A stretch of 64,000 nucleotides of DNA from contig OY723248.1 in the NCBI GenBank assembly GCA_963210315.1, positions 1,442,727 through 1,506,726 on the forward strand, read 5' to 3'. A program made the position numbers and the translations under genes. Shown here piece after piece: positions 33,126-45,131 of this stretch. Under the pieces are notes generated by a model. That model did no database searches and was not told where the DNA came from. It saw only the letters and a program-made list of their open reading frames with translations. Origin of the DNA: Rhynchopus euleeides (lineage: Eukaryota; Euglenozoa; Diplonemea; Diplonemida; Diplonemidae). Positions within the stretch are counted from its first letter, which is position 1; every line of letters starts with the position of its first letter.

Positions 33126-34632
33126 ACCTATTATTTCTTCCCGGCACACACGCACGCATGCCATGCTGGCCTCTGTCTCTTCGGCGGGACGGCATGACCC
33201 ACTTGGAACGTATCAACAACGCACGCCACACGTCCCTTTGTGTGGGTCCCTTGCTTTTGTATATAATGAGGGCCTCCGCTTTGTCGAACCCAGGTGGTGC
33301 TACCCTATTTGTTAGGGGGAGATTCTCACTTTCCTGCACTGCCATGGAGCGAAGGCCCCAAAGACACTCCTTCCCCCCCCCCCCCCCTCCCCTTTTCACG
33401 CCACTACCCCCCCTTTCACGCCGGTCCTTCCTCACATTTTGCACTCACAAATAATGTAACTCGAGTGGTTTCTTCCGTGTGCCCCTTGTCGGGTGTGTGG
33501 TCAACAAGCAACCACATTTGTGTCGACTGCCTGAATTTTTCAGCGCCTTTCGGGTGACAAAGCTGTGTGCGAATTGTGTGAGCAGGATCCTCTAATGCAT
33601 TGTCGGCTTTGTTCCACTACACTTCACCAGACTGGGGGGAGGGTGACGTGTACAAAGGAGGGAGGGTTTTTCGTTTCAACGCAGTCCACCAGTTCACCTC
33701 GGAACGCATCTCGCAATCCGGGTGTTCGGGACCTTACCAGTTGGAACAGCAAACAGGCACAGCAGTTCTGATGATGGCCGTCACATCAGTGTGTCCCTTT
33801 ATCGCGCCCCCCCTTCTCCCCCCACAGCGCACTATCATTGTAACACTCAACGGTCACCCTCACTCGTTGGACTGAGCGCGGCTCGAAGGGTGGGTTTTTT
33901 TTGGCCAAATCACGCAAAGCCTGCCCATTTGTATAGGTTATACTCCACTTCATCAGAAGGTGTTGGGCTATAAAAAAAACGCTGAATTGGCTGTGTACCC
34001 TTGTCTTTTTATTACCCACCCTTTTTCAGAACCGCCTGTCACCCACGCCCCCCCCCCCCTCCCCATCCCCCCATCCCCCCCAAGTCTCTCCTGTTTGTGA
34101 CCTTTACCGCCCCCCCCCCCCCACTCCGTGTCCGTTTCCCGAACTCCCCACCTCCACCTCCACCCCCCCCCCTTCCCTTCCCCACCCCATGTGCTCTTAT
34201 TATACCTGTTTGCCCTCTCGCCCACACCCCAGGCCCACTCTCCCTTCGCCTCCTCACGTTTCTTGCGGGTATTGTGTCAAACAACGAGTGTGGGTGAGGC
34301 CATTCAACCTCTGGGCTCTGGGGTCTGGGGTCTGGGAAAACGGCGCGTTTTTGGTGCAATTGTTCCCCCCGATTTATAGGGGAAAACACCGCTGAAATCC
34401 GACAAGCTTCAAAAAAATACACCCCCCACCCCGACTGCTTCCTCACCACCCCGCCCCCCCCCCCCCCTAGGCCCCTGCATAGCCCCTGATTTTCTGTCAC
34501 AAAACCAAATTTCGGCCATTTTTTCAATTTTTGGGCCCAAAATACCCCCCAAAACACCACCAAATGACTTTTTTGGGTCTCTCCCACCTGTTTCCCACCT
34601 ATCCCCCCCCATTTTTTCAGTTTTTTGGGGGG
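33126..34632. other. Intergenic, C-rich, no gene recognised
   Basis: Contains several poly-C runs on the + strand (33366-33380, 34049-34058, 34109-34122, 34158-34167, 34451-34469). Short open frames lack coding composition. Confidence 0.45.
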
Positions 34633-34638
34633 TTTTTC

Positions 34639-36248
34639 CATACATGGGGCGTTATTGCGTTAGCGTTATTGTTATAACGCGTTATTTTGGGCGGAATAAC
34701 ATTAACGAAAATAACGCCTCGTAACGCGTTATTTTTGTTATCGAAAAATAATAACGCATTTTTTATCGCGTTATCGGTTGTTATGACGTTATTGAAAACG
34801 TTAGTAACGTTACTAACGTTATCTATAACGTTAGGAACGTTAATAACGTTAGCGATAACGTTATCCGAAGATATATCATTCATAACGGTATCGGTAACGT
34901 TATTAACGAAAATAACGATACCGATAACGTTATTCGTCAAATAACGCGTTATTTGGGTGCGTTATACCACGTTATAACGCGTTAATAACGCGTTGTAACG
35001 CGTTAATAACGCGTTATATCGCGTTATTTCCGTTATAACGCGTTATAACGTGGTATAACGCGTTATAACGGAAATAACGCGTTATTAACGCGTTATAACG
35101 CGTTATTATTGGTATTTCTGGGTGAGTTCGGCAGGGGATCCCTTTTCGATTTTTTTTCGGGAGGGTATCCCAGTGCCCCGTTTTTGTTCTGTGCTGTGCT
35201 CGAAATTTTAGCACACCATCACTACTGTGTCCGGAAACACATTTTTGGGACACATGCACACCCAGAGAGCCAGATTTGGCCAAAAATTCGGATCCGGGCC
35301 CTGTGCGCACAGTTTGAGCAACAAGGCAAGGTAGATTGTGTTTTGCCACCGAAAGCGCTGTCAACTATCTTGTTCAGCATAACAAGGTTCTTGTTGTGTG
35401 TGAAAATGTTGAAATACGGCATCGACGGGAATTTTTTACGCACACGACCTTCGCGCGGAAACTATCCATCAGCTCAGCCAACCGTGCTCCACACACCTTC
35501 ACCAGGCAAGTGGGTTTGTCAGTGTGTGTGTGTAACTCGCCATGTCGGTGCGTTATTTGGAGGCACACCTCCCAGGAGAGTACTGTGGGGTGCTCTTCAG
35601 CAGACACTCCTCATTCGTTGCCCAAGAGATGGTAATATTACGAACACACCAAAAATAACGGGTTTCCACAGCCTTGGAAGGGCCAAAAAAAACGACTTGT
35701 TTGGACGAAAATCGCCATGTAGGTGCGTTATTATGCCCCCAAATAATCCCCAGGGATAATTTGGGGTGTTCTTCACCAGTTACCACCACTTTGTTGCCCG
35801 AAAAAGGGCTGATACCGCACGAATAAAAAATATGGTGATTCCACCTAAATTCCCTTGGGAAGGGCAAAAAAGACGATTTTTCTCAAAAAAATGCACAAAA
35901 ATCGCTATCTCCGTGCGTTATTATGGGGGGAAAAAATCCCAGGGGATTTTCTGGGGTTTTCTTCACCCGGTAACGCGACTTTGTTGCCCGAACTCATCCG
36001 ATAACGCGCAGAAATCTCAAAATAACGTTTCGATAACGCGTTATTGGGATTCAAAATTCAAAAATAATTTTGCGACCCACAGGTTAGCCCCCAAGTACGT
36101 GATTACGTGCTAGAAATTCATCCCCGAGGGGTAGGGGTCGGATTTTCTGGTCTGACACAGAAATAGATGCTGCCCGTTTCTACGTCAAAAAAATAACGCG
36201 AATAACGCGTTATAACAATAACGATAACGCAATAACGCCCTATGTATG
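34639..36248. mobile_element. 6-bp-TSD TIR element rich in TAACGCGTTA
   Basis: 1,610 bp with 48-bp inverted ends starting CATACATRGGGCGTTATTG (two mismatches), flanked by TTTTTC on both sides (34633-34638, 36249-36254). The left 460 bp is a dense field of ATAACG/CGTTAT motifs in both orientations, and a few recur near the right end (35940-36040, 36190-36230). The remaining interior (35110-35900) has no recognised coding sequence. Non-autonomous. The terminal CATA and 6-bp duplication match the element at 20140-21329. Confidence 0.85.
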
Positions 36249-36254
36249 TTTTTC

Positions 36255-36723
36255 GGGTATTTTTGTCGGAAAAAGCCCCTCCGTTAGGTCGCTTTTCTCC
36301 TGTATATCACCCAGGAAATTCACAAACCCACGTTTGAGTACGGTTGGTACCTCAGCACCTAGTTCTGCTGCAAATTCCTGGAGTTCATTCCTCGTGAAGA
36401 GATTCAGAACCCTTCTTGGTGATTCTTGAGTCTGGCAACATTGAATTCTGCCAGACTGTCTGCCCCTCTGTCGGATCTCGGCTGCAGCTGAAAGTGCTTG
36501 TGCGAGCCCGTTTTCTCGTTCCAGAGTTTTGCCCTGCCATCGTCACCATGCTGTTTGCCGCTGTCTCCCAGCCCCTCTTCGTCCTACAGACACACCGGTG
36601 TCACACGTGGGTCTCTTTTGCGGGCACTGCACCTGATGCCAGGTTCATTTCATAGTGTGTACCCACTTTGCCTGTATATGCTAGGGGGGCTACTGTTAGG
36701 CGACTTCTACTGACCGTTTACAC
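36255..36723. other. Intergenic, nothing recognised
   Basis: Unique DNA. Short open frames (36416-36713) have no recognisable domain. Confidence 0.4.
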
Positions 36724-37510
36724 ACATGGATATCACTGAAATAATCCATAGTTTTGCCCCGAACACAGGGTACTCCGCCCAATTTGGGCTCCCGGAATCA
36801 ATTGCGACCAGAATTTTTCACTTTGGTGACGATTTTGGCTGATATTTTGGGTGACTCATGCCCACCCTAGTCACACCCCCTAAAAACAAGGGATTGGTGG
36901 GGTTATGGGGGGTCTCCCACCAGAAACCTCTTTCAGACCGCCTCTGGGCGTCACAAGGCCACCAAAACCACTGAAAACCACCCAGGAACCTACCTCAGGG
37001 GGTATCTGTGTGTTTGTGGGGTGTTTAGAGCCCTTCTCCGCCTTTGAAAGTGGTTGCTCAGAACTGGTCCAAAACGGCCCAAATTGGGGGGTCTACTGTT
37101 ACACTACTGTTACAGACCATGACATGGGCGGATATCATTGAAAAAATCAGCATTTTTGACCCAAAAACAGGGTGTTCCACCCATTTTGGTCTGCCGGAAT
37201 CACTTCCGGGCGGAATTCTTCACTTTGGTGACGCTTTTGGGTGATATTTTGGGGATTTCGTGCAGATTTCAGCTCCCAAAAACAAGGCGTTTTCAGGGAA
37301 ATTATCAATTTTTTCCACGAGAAATCTCTTTCAGACCGCCTCTGGGTACCATAAGGCCCCCAAAACCACTAAAAACCACCCAGGAACCTACCCCGAGGGG
37401 TATCTACGTGGTTTTGGGGTGTTTAGAGGCCTTCTCTGCCTTTGGACGTGACATTCTTGGACTGTTACAAATCGGCCCAAGAGCGTTACACGAGCGTTAC
37501 ACTTTTTCGG
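36724..37510 (+). repeat. Diverged tandem duplication, about 400-bp unit, two copies
   Basis: Anchors recur at a spacing of 398-402 bp: TTCACTTTGGTGACG at 36818 and 37220, and TTTCAGACCGCCTCTGGG at 36931 and 37329, with matching sequence between. The copies are clearly diverged, so the duplication is not recent. No coding sequence recognised. Confidence 0.75.
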
Positions 37511-38084
37511 GGTTTTTTCAGGAAAAAATGCCAAGTAATTCGAATGGATCGACTTTCTCGAGGGTGTCCGCTATTTTCTCGGATTTTTTCAGTGATCCCC
37601 CACTCGATTTTTGGCCAGGTACGTCCATTTTGGTGGAGTTTTTGGCCCAAAATCCAAAAAATCGTGTTTGTGACAGCCCTAAACAGAGATTTAAAGGACC
37701 GTGCAGGGGCCTACCCCCCCCCCCCCCCACAATTTGGTAGATCGTCCTATTTTGTGTTGTTGACCCTTCCCTCCCCTTCCCCTCGCGTCCGTCGGGGGGG
37801 GGTGATCCACCGTCACCCCCCGCGTCATCTATACACGAATGCTCGCAGTTGTTGGAATTGTATTAGTGTGCAGGCTGTCCCGAGCGAGACGCATCTGTGG
37901 TTCTTTAGTATACCGGGGACACCTGGATGGTGTTTATTGCAATTCTCGAAACGTAGTGCCAGCGAAACAGCGTACAGAGAGGGTGGCGTCTCTCCTCCAT
38001 TCAGGGGCTTCGTCTGTCGGCAAGTTTTCGAGATTTTTTTTGGCGAGTTTTCACCTGCAAAATAGGAGGAAGTGCATACATCAT
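37511..38084. other. Intergenic, nothing recognised
   Basis: Contains a poly-C run near 37717 and a poly-G run near 37795. No gene. Confidence 0.4.
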
Positions 38085-39711
38085 AGTCTGGCAGAGTCTG
38101 CCAGACTTTTGGTCGGGGACCTCGATTTTTGACTTTTTCTTGACTTTTTTTTGACTTTTTCTTGACTTTTTAAAAAAGTCTGCCAGACTCGAAAAAGTCA
38201 AAAAAAACTCAAAAAAGGATACGCAAAAAAAAAAGTCAAGAAAAAGTCAAGGAAAAGTCAAGAAAAAGTCAAAAAAAGTCAACAGCTCAAAAAAAGTCAA
38301 GAAAAAGTCAAAGAAAAGTCAACAAAAGTCCACAAAAGTCTACAAAAGTCCAAGAAAAGTCCACAAAAGTCAGCCCAGTGCTTCTGGCCTGACCGGGGTC
38401 AGGTTGCGCGGGTGCGTGTTTACGGGTCTCTTCTGAGGCACCCCTGTCGGGCATTCCGCGTGGAGGTCAGTTGTTCCCTCTCTTGCGCGCCCCGCTCGGT
38501 TTGCCCCCGTGAAAACCCCGCGATGTAGTAGTCCGCACCGCCTTACGGGAACAGCGGCTCTCCGTGTTTCATGTCTCGTTGGAAGCTCCGTTTCCGGTGA
38601 TCGGGATGCCCTTCTCGGCACCCATGGGAATGGCATGCTTGCGTGTTGTTGACATAAGCTATCACCAGTCTCTGTGCGGAAGGCGAGGGCAGCAGAGTAC
38701 CCCAGCGTCGCCCAGAACGTGACAGTCAGAAGCAGAAAAACAACATCGCATCTAGGTGGTTGATCACCTCAACCCGAGTCCGCCCGCCCTGCAATATCCG
38801 GACGGTGTGCAGGTACGCGGCGGCGTCCTTAGCGTCCCCGACGACGCTGCTGGACGTCGAGCTGGCCCCAGCGTGCATCTGATGACCTGCTCGACCCGGA
38901 GCCGCCTGTCGCACACCTCCTGGCGTCCAGCTCGTCGTCATGGGACATATCATCGGCAGAGGCGGATCCGCGACGAGGCCATTGTACATGTCTGTGGGGT
39001 TCTTGGCGATCGCACAGCACCAGGAAGAGCCGCTTGTGCACGCGCTCTGGGCTCTGTGACCTATTTCTCAACCCATCCACCAAGGAAGCAACGTTGGATA
39101 AGGAGATCGAACGCCTGGCAGGCCCATCTGATCAAGAGATAGTCGTGGGCACCTTGGAGAGGGCCGAGCCGGACCTGGGGACATCCCTTGCCTGCCCCCC
39201 CACCCGTCGTGATGATGTCCCCGAGCACCCTCCCGCACGTTGAACGTCAGGTGGGAGACCTCTGCCTGGGGCACGTGCTGGAGCGGGTAGATAGCGTATG
39301 CGTTCGCTGTGTGCAGGGATCTGTGTCGCCCCCGTTGTCTTTTCAACGTCATATGCTTCGAGCGGCATCCTCTCTCCCCCGCCCCTCTGTCGAAGAGTCC
39401 TGCACTGGGCTGACTTTTGTTGACTTTTCTCGGACTTTTGTAGACTTTTGTGGACTTTTCTTGACTTTTCTTTGACTTTTTCTTGACTTTTTTTGAGCTG
39501 TTGACTTTTTTTGACTTTTTCTTGACTTTTCCTTGACTTTCTGGACTTTTCTTTGACTTTTCTTGGACTTTTTCTTGACTTTTTGGCTTTTTGACTATTT
39601 TTTGACTATTCTTTGACTTTTCCTTGACTTTTTCTTGACTCTGGCAGACTAAAAAAAGTCAAGAAAAAGTCAAAAAAATAAAAAAAAAAGTCTGCGGAAC
39701 TCTGCCAGACT
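38085..39711. mobile_element. Long-TIR foldback element of GTCAAGAAAAAGTC repeats
   Basis: The inverted ends AGTCTGGCAGAGT / ACTCTGCCAGACT enclose arms of about 300 bp made of degenerate TTGACTTTTTC / GAAAAAGTCAA units (38120-38385 and 39410-39680). The arms contain internal AGTCTGCCAGACT copies. The unique core of about 1 kb (38390-39400) has no recognised coding sequence. A clear target duplication was not found. Non-autonomous foldback element. Confidence 0.75.
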
Positions 39712-40348
39712 CAACCAGAGTAGGATGTATGGAAGTGTCACCAAAAAAAAAAGGCACCGTTTCGGCACCGCAGCGAATGCCTCCTGAATGGGCCTGAATG
39801 GAGAGTTCCATGCTGGGGAGGCGGGGGTGGGTGATTGGGATGAATTATTACTCTGACTCTTGCCTGCGGCATGCTGTGTGTGTGGGGTGAGGGGGGTGGC
39901 GGTGTGTTGGTGTTGGGAGCCCTCTCTCCGTTCCGCAGTGTGCTTGCGAGTGCCGGCCATGTAATTTGCCTGTTGTGTGGTGGCCTCGCCCCATACACCC
40001 CCCGCCTCTCTGGGCACTCCGCTGAAGGCAACGCATATGGTGCGGTTGCCCTGCCCCTGTCCCCATGTAACACCCCAACCGAAATGGCTGACGAAGCTGC
40101 AAGGTGGAGTCGTCACGATCGCCCGGCACAAGCCCCCCCCCCCCCCCCCCCCGTGCTCCCATTTCTGCGTCCCCTCTGCTGTTTTGTGCTTGCTTGCTGG
40201 GGTGTGCTGCATTTGGTCTGTCGGGCGGGAGTGCCGTGGAAATGTCAACACATCCCCGGTGACTTTGCCGTGTCACGACACCCACCACAACACTCACAGG
40301 CACTCCTGTGGCGAAGGCCCCCACCGTAGACTACCTTCCCGCATCAAT
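39712..40348. other. Intergenic upstream of BILBO1-like paralogue 3
   Basis: No gene. A long poly-C run lies at 40134-40152. CACAACACTCACAG at 40286-40299 is an acceptor-like site 49 bases before the start codon. Confidence 0.5.
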
Positions 40349-42606
40349 ATGCCGTACACAGTGTTTGTGGCGTCTGACGTGTTCGGGCGGAAGACCAACC
40401 TCGAGCTCGAGTTCCCCTTCGCCCCCACGCTGTCTGAGCTGACGAAGCAGGTTGAGTACGCATTCACCGCCGAGCAGAATGTGATGCGCCCCGGGCACAA
40501 CGTGCCCTACCAGGTGTCGAAGTTCCACGTAGTGGATGAGGTGACGGACGACTGGGTGGAGGTGCTGGGGGCGAACCAGCTGCGCAACTACTGCCAGCTG
40601 TACTCGTTCCAGCCGCACAGCACGCGCTACACCGAGAGCCAGGGGCACATCCCCCCGGCAAAGAAGGCCGTGATGTCGTACTCGCCGCACCAGGTGCACT
40701 CGCCGACCCAGAACCAGTGGTACCAGTCCTCGTCGCCGATCCAGTCGTCGCCGGTGCACAACTCGTACAACGCACCCCCGGCAAGCACCATGTCGCGCAT
40801 CCCTCCCGCAGGTGAGGTGCGGACGGCCAGCGGGCACACCTTCCCCGAGAACGTGGGGCACGACGAGAAGGTGAAGCTGTGCTTCGATGAGATCGACGCG
40901 AACCGCGACCGCGTGCTGCAGCTGGATGAGCTGCAGCGCACCTTCAGGACTGTCGAGCTCGAGTTCACCACGGCAACGGTGGACAACCTCTTCCGCAAGG
41001 CTGACTTCGACAAGGACGGCGTGATCTCGATGGACGAGTGGCGCCGCTTCTGTGAGCTGTACCCCGCCCTGCTCGACTCGCTGTACTACCGCCTCAAGGC
41101 GCACTGGGAGCACCTGGCCGAGACAGGCCGCATCGATGCCGTGAAGGCGCAGCGTGCTGGCCTTGAGGACCGCGAGCGTCAGCTGCAGCAGAACCTGGAC
41201 AACCTGCGCAACGAGGCGGACGAGCTGCAGCGCCGTCAGGGCGAATCGGTATGTAGGGTTGTTGTGTTGTTGCCATGTGCCATGATGTGTAGCCAGCGAC
41301 ATATCGGTTCTGCTCTTGGTGTGAGTGTCATCACCTGCCAACACCACAGGACGGCAGCGTGCAGAACGCGCAGGACGCAGCCAGGGCTGCGGAGGACGCA
41401 GCTCGTGAGGCGGTATGTGGGACAGTGCTGATTTGTATCTCTGTTTGCCACGAGCCAAGCATCGTTGTGCTTCTGCGCATCATCGACACCAACAAATGTG
41501 TTTCGTGCGACATCACCTCCCTGGCAACAGCAACGCGATGCGGAGCGCGCACGCCAGGACCGTGCCGACAAGGAGAGGGATCTTGCGGCAGAGAAGGAGC
41601 GTGAGCGCCAGGCACAGATGCGTGCGTCTGACTCTGGGCGCGAGATGGAGGACGCCAAGCGCAAGGCAGGGGCAGCACAACAGGCGGTCGAGGCGGCAGA
41701 GGCTGCGGAGCGGCGCCTGATGCAGGCGCTGCAGGATGCGCAGCGCGAGAAGGAGCGCAACCAGGCCATCGCCGACCAGGCACGTGCGGCAGCAGATGAC
41801 GCGCAGGCCAGGCACAACGCCATCCTGGGCGACATCCCCCGCACCCTCGACAACGCACGCCAGGCACTCCAGGATGCCGAGCGCGACCTTGCACGTGCTG
41901 ACCAGCGGGCGGTATGCACTGGGCCATGCTTGCAGTGCACTCCGCTTAGTAATGCAGAAAGTGAGAGAACATAGGCTGCCTCACAACACTGTTCTCTAAG
42001 TGGCACACTTTTGACCCACACATGTATAGCAGCACAGATCGAAGGCCCTCATTAACCCACTGTATCCTGCACTGCGCCACACCACCACCCACCACTGCCG
42101 CAGAGGGAGATGGCACAGGCTGCCGGCGAGGCCAACCAGCGTGTGTCGGAGGCGGGCCGTCTGCGCGACGACCTGGGGAGGCAGCTGCAGAACGCGCGTG
42201 ACCGCCAGGAGCCGGCACAGCGTGCCCTGGACGACGCACGCAACGGCCTGTCCGACCACGACCGCCAGGTATGATTCCTGAGCCTTGCCAACCAGTGGAC
42301 CCCACTGTGGGAGTTGTTCTTTGTTGTAATTCTTGCCTATGTTGTTCCGTGGGCTCCGCCATGCCACACCGCCACACCACTCTGCAGATCGGCGAGATGG
42401 AGGATCGACTCACTCAGGAAGACGCAAGGAAACGTGCCCTGCTCGACGAAGAGAAGAACATCGTCGAGCAGGAAGTGCGGCTGCGCGAGCAGCGCGAGGC
42501 GCTGGAGGAAAAGGAAGGGCAGCTGCGCAACACACACCAGAGCTTCTTCCACAACGCGGGCCGGCAGTCGCCCGGGCGGTCACGCTCCCCTCAGTATGCA
42601 CCATGA
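40349..42606 (+). CDS. BILBO1-like EF-hand coiled-coil protein, paralogue 3
   Basis: Five exons: 40349-41248, 41350-41412, 41531-41911, 42104-42268 and 42388-42606 (300, 21, 127, 55 and 73 codons with the stop), giving 575 residues. All introns are phase 0 with GTATG donors. The N-domain carries YTVFVASDVFGRKTNLELEF, VSKFHVVDEVTDDWVEV and CQLYSFQPHSTRYTES. EF-hand loops are at 183-194 (DANRDRVLQLDE) and 219-230 (DFDKDGVISMDE). The coiled coil runs from about 255 to 540 and ends with QEVRLREQREALEEKEGQL and a short basic Ser-rich tail. The 21-codon exon 2 corresponds to exon 3 of paralogue 1. The two introns in the C-terminal coil are unique to this gene. It sits 11 kb from its two paralogues, separated by mobile DNA, which suggests an older local duplication spread apart by insertions. 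Flagellar or cortical scaffold role inferred. Confidence 0.9.
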
Positions 42607-43538
42607 TATGCCTGGCGTAGGGCAGCACAGCGCTGCCAGCAGTGCTGGTGGCCCTGCACACAGGAATTCCACGAGCCTGTCCAAATTGGTTTTGTTTCGC
42701 CCTCAATCAAATCGCAAATGTTGCAAACCACAAGCATTTGCTGTTGCCATCACCCCATCCCACCCCACGCCTCCCCCCCACAGCCACTACAGCACACCGA
42801 CAAAGATGTACTAAGAAGTACTCTTTTCGCAGCGTCTCCCATCCACCGCCTCTCTGTTGCGATGCCCTGATGTTTAGGCAGAGGCTGACCTGCGCTGGCA
42901 AAGAACAAAGCGTCAATGAGACATACCGGGTCTGTGCAGTAGTCTAGCTATCGCAGTGCTCGTGATTGTCAACACCAAGAAACCAGTAGTGAGTACTTGT
43001 TCTGTCTCAGTTGTAAACCACACACGCCGTGCGAAGCCCCCGCTCGCACCGCAGTTCATTCGCAGGACAGCCACGACGTGCAGTCCGATATGCGTAGTGT
43101 ATCCCAAAAGGGAGTCCTCCCCCGCCCGTCCCCGCTTCCTCTTCCCGTTCCCCCCCCCCCCCTTCCCCTTAGTCGTTCTATGATGCAGTGTGTTTCCCCC
43201 AAGAAAATTACAGGTGTGCTGCCGTTCAACCTACCCTGTCCCCCCTCCCCCCCCCTTCAGTTCGGTCGGTCGGCACAGCTGCCTGTTTCCTGCGTCCTAT
43301 CCATATATATTATGTCGTGTCTGTGGGTTCAGATGATCGCTGCAGGCCGATGATTTTGTTGATCCCCCCTCCTTTTGTGACCCCCCCCCCCCTTCCCCTC
43401 TCTTTAACCCCCAGTTTTGTTGTGTCCAGCGGAATTTTTTTTGAGTTTTTTCTTCTTCTGTCATAACCTGTCCTGCCGCCCCACCCCACTCCCCCACCCC
43501 CCCCCCCTTTTTCCGGACACTGTAGGTTCTTTTTTGCA
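42607..43538. other. Intergenic after BILBO1-like paralogue 3
   Basis: Pyrimidine-rich on the + strand, with poly-C runs at 43149-43158, 43247-43255, 43381-43392 and 43497-43507. No gene recognised. Confidence 0.45.
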
Positions 43539-43542
43539 TTAA

Positions 43543-45131
43543 CCCTTTAAGTCCCAAGGCGCAATATATTGCGCCTACACTTTCGGTTCACATTTTGTTA
43601 GCACGCATTTTTGTCTTTTTGGCAAACCCTGGGCACCATGAAAAGGGTTTGGACAGTTCTTTTCAAGACAACAAAAATCGACGAGATATCTGTCTGTCGG
43701 TTGCCCGCCGTCACCCCTGAGAATCTGGGCCCAGGTCGGGTTTTCGGGTGAAAACAGCATTCTGGGCCCTTGGTTTTCTGTGCACACCCCAACAAGGTCT
43801 GGCATACTTTGCCGGGGGTCTTTGTGCCCGACCCTGGCCATCTGGTAAAGGGGACTCGAGAACCTTTCCAAGGAATCAAGACCCGCCCAGATATACCCCG
43901 ATGTGGTGCACGTGTCAACTGAAGGCAAGGGAGTGCCTGATTGTGAATTCCTCGCCTGTCAAATGTACCTGGGACCCCCCGTGTTTAAGTCCCCCCCCTT
44001 GGAGACGATTTTCGGCCGGGGGGACTTAAACACGGGGGGGGGGGGGGGCGGACCTAAACGCAGGGGGGGCTTAAACACGGGGGTGGCACGGTGGAGACCA
44101 AGAAGACCTCTTCCGCTTCCGTCGTAGGGGGGGTGATTCTGGTCCGGATGGACTTTTGGCACCCCCCTTTTCGACTCTGACAGCACCTGGAGGGCACCAG
44201 GTGGCCTCGCGGCCACTTGATGACCCTCTAGACCGGCCCACCCCGTGTTTAGGTCCACCTGTGTTTAAGTTCCCCCCCCTGCCAGACCCCCAGGGGGGGA
44301 CTTAAGCACGGGGGAAAGGGAGGGGGGGCTTATACACGGGGGTCCCAGGTCTGGGTGATATCTTATCCTGGCCTTGGGCCGTGCCCAGATTGAGCCAAGC
44401 TAAACCAGAAGAGTGTCTGATCTACTTGGGGAGAACATATTCGAGGCGCTTCTCTCTTCCGTGCGCAGTTGCAGCACCGAGTAGTCTGCAATAATACGAG
44501 ACGCGGGGTGCTGTCCTCTCTGCGGCGACATCTGGTCGAGAACTCAGAGGAGAGGGTAGACGGACACTGGCGACATCCCGGGGTAGTAGAGCGAGCGCAT
44601 GGCGACATCTCTGCGAACACTCTCTCTGGCTCAGCACTGCTGCGAAGCACAACAGTTGCCCTTGCAGCCGTCTGAGACAGACTTCCTGCGAGTGATTGAG
44701 GAAATAACCCTTTTCGGGTGTTTTCCCATGGTTTCAAAGGGAAAATAGGCACTGAACATAGGCAAAAACCGCCTTGCCCATTCAGTGGCTTCATTCTCAG
44801 TCTTTTTGGCCGAACTTTTTTTTTCGTCGATGCAATTTGACTCGTTCTTTCCAATAACGCCATCTTCGGATGACTTTTTGGGGAGCCCCGGCACCCAAAA
44901 ATTTTTGCTTTCGAAAATCTGCCATTTTTTCACCCTCAAATCCACTGTTTGTTGGCCGTGCGAAAAAAGAGACATTTTTTTCGGGGCCAAAAAATGGCCA
45001 TCGTGGAATCTTTCAGTCAAACGCGTTCATTTACGGCCAGGGTCGGGCAGAAAAACGAAAATTGAAGCAACTTGGTGTCCAAGGAGAAAAATCGGCCAAA
45101 ATGGCCCAAAATAGCCTTGGGACTTAAAGGG
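43543..45131. mobile_element. TTAA-flanked TIR element (piggyBac- or Kolobok-like), with nested MITE
   Basis: The 18-bp inverted ends CCCTTTAAGTCCCAAGGC are each flanked by TTAA (43539-43542 and 45132-45135); total 1,589 bp. TTAA duplication with CCCTTT ends is the pattern of piggyBac; Kolobok elements also use TTAA. No transposase domain is recognisable in the minus-strand open stretches (43575-43928, 44363-44863), so it is called non-autonomous or decayed. A separate MITE sits inside at 43967-44350. Confidence 0.78.
43967..44350. mobile_element. G-tract MITE (ACCTGGGACCCCC ends) nested in the TTAA element
   Basis: 384 bp from ACCTGGGACCCCCCGTGTTT to its inverted copy ending GGTCCCAGGT. The interior repeats CTTAAACACGGGGG and its complement several times, around CCAGACCCCCAGGGGGG. 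A fragment of the same family lies at 58759-58834. No clear target duplication. Confidence 0.65.

Noticed and set aside
43543-45131. Calling a piggyBac transposase gene in the TTAA element
   Set aside because: The minus-strand open stretches show no catalytic aspartate context or C-terminal cysteine pattern I can recognise. Only the ends support the class.
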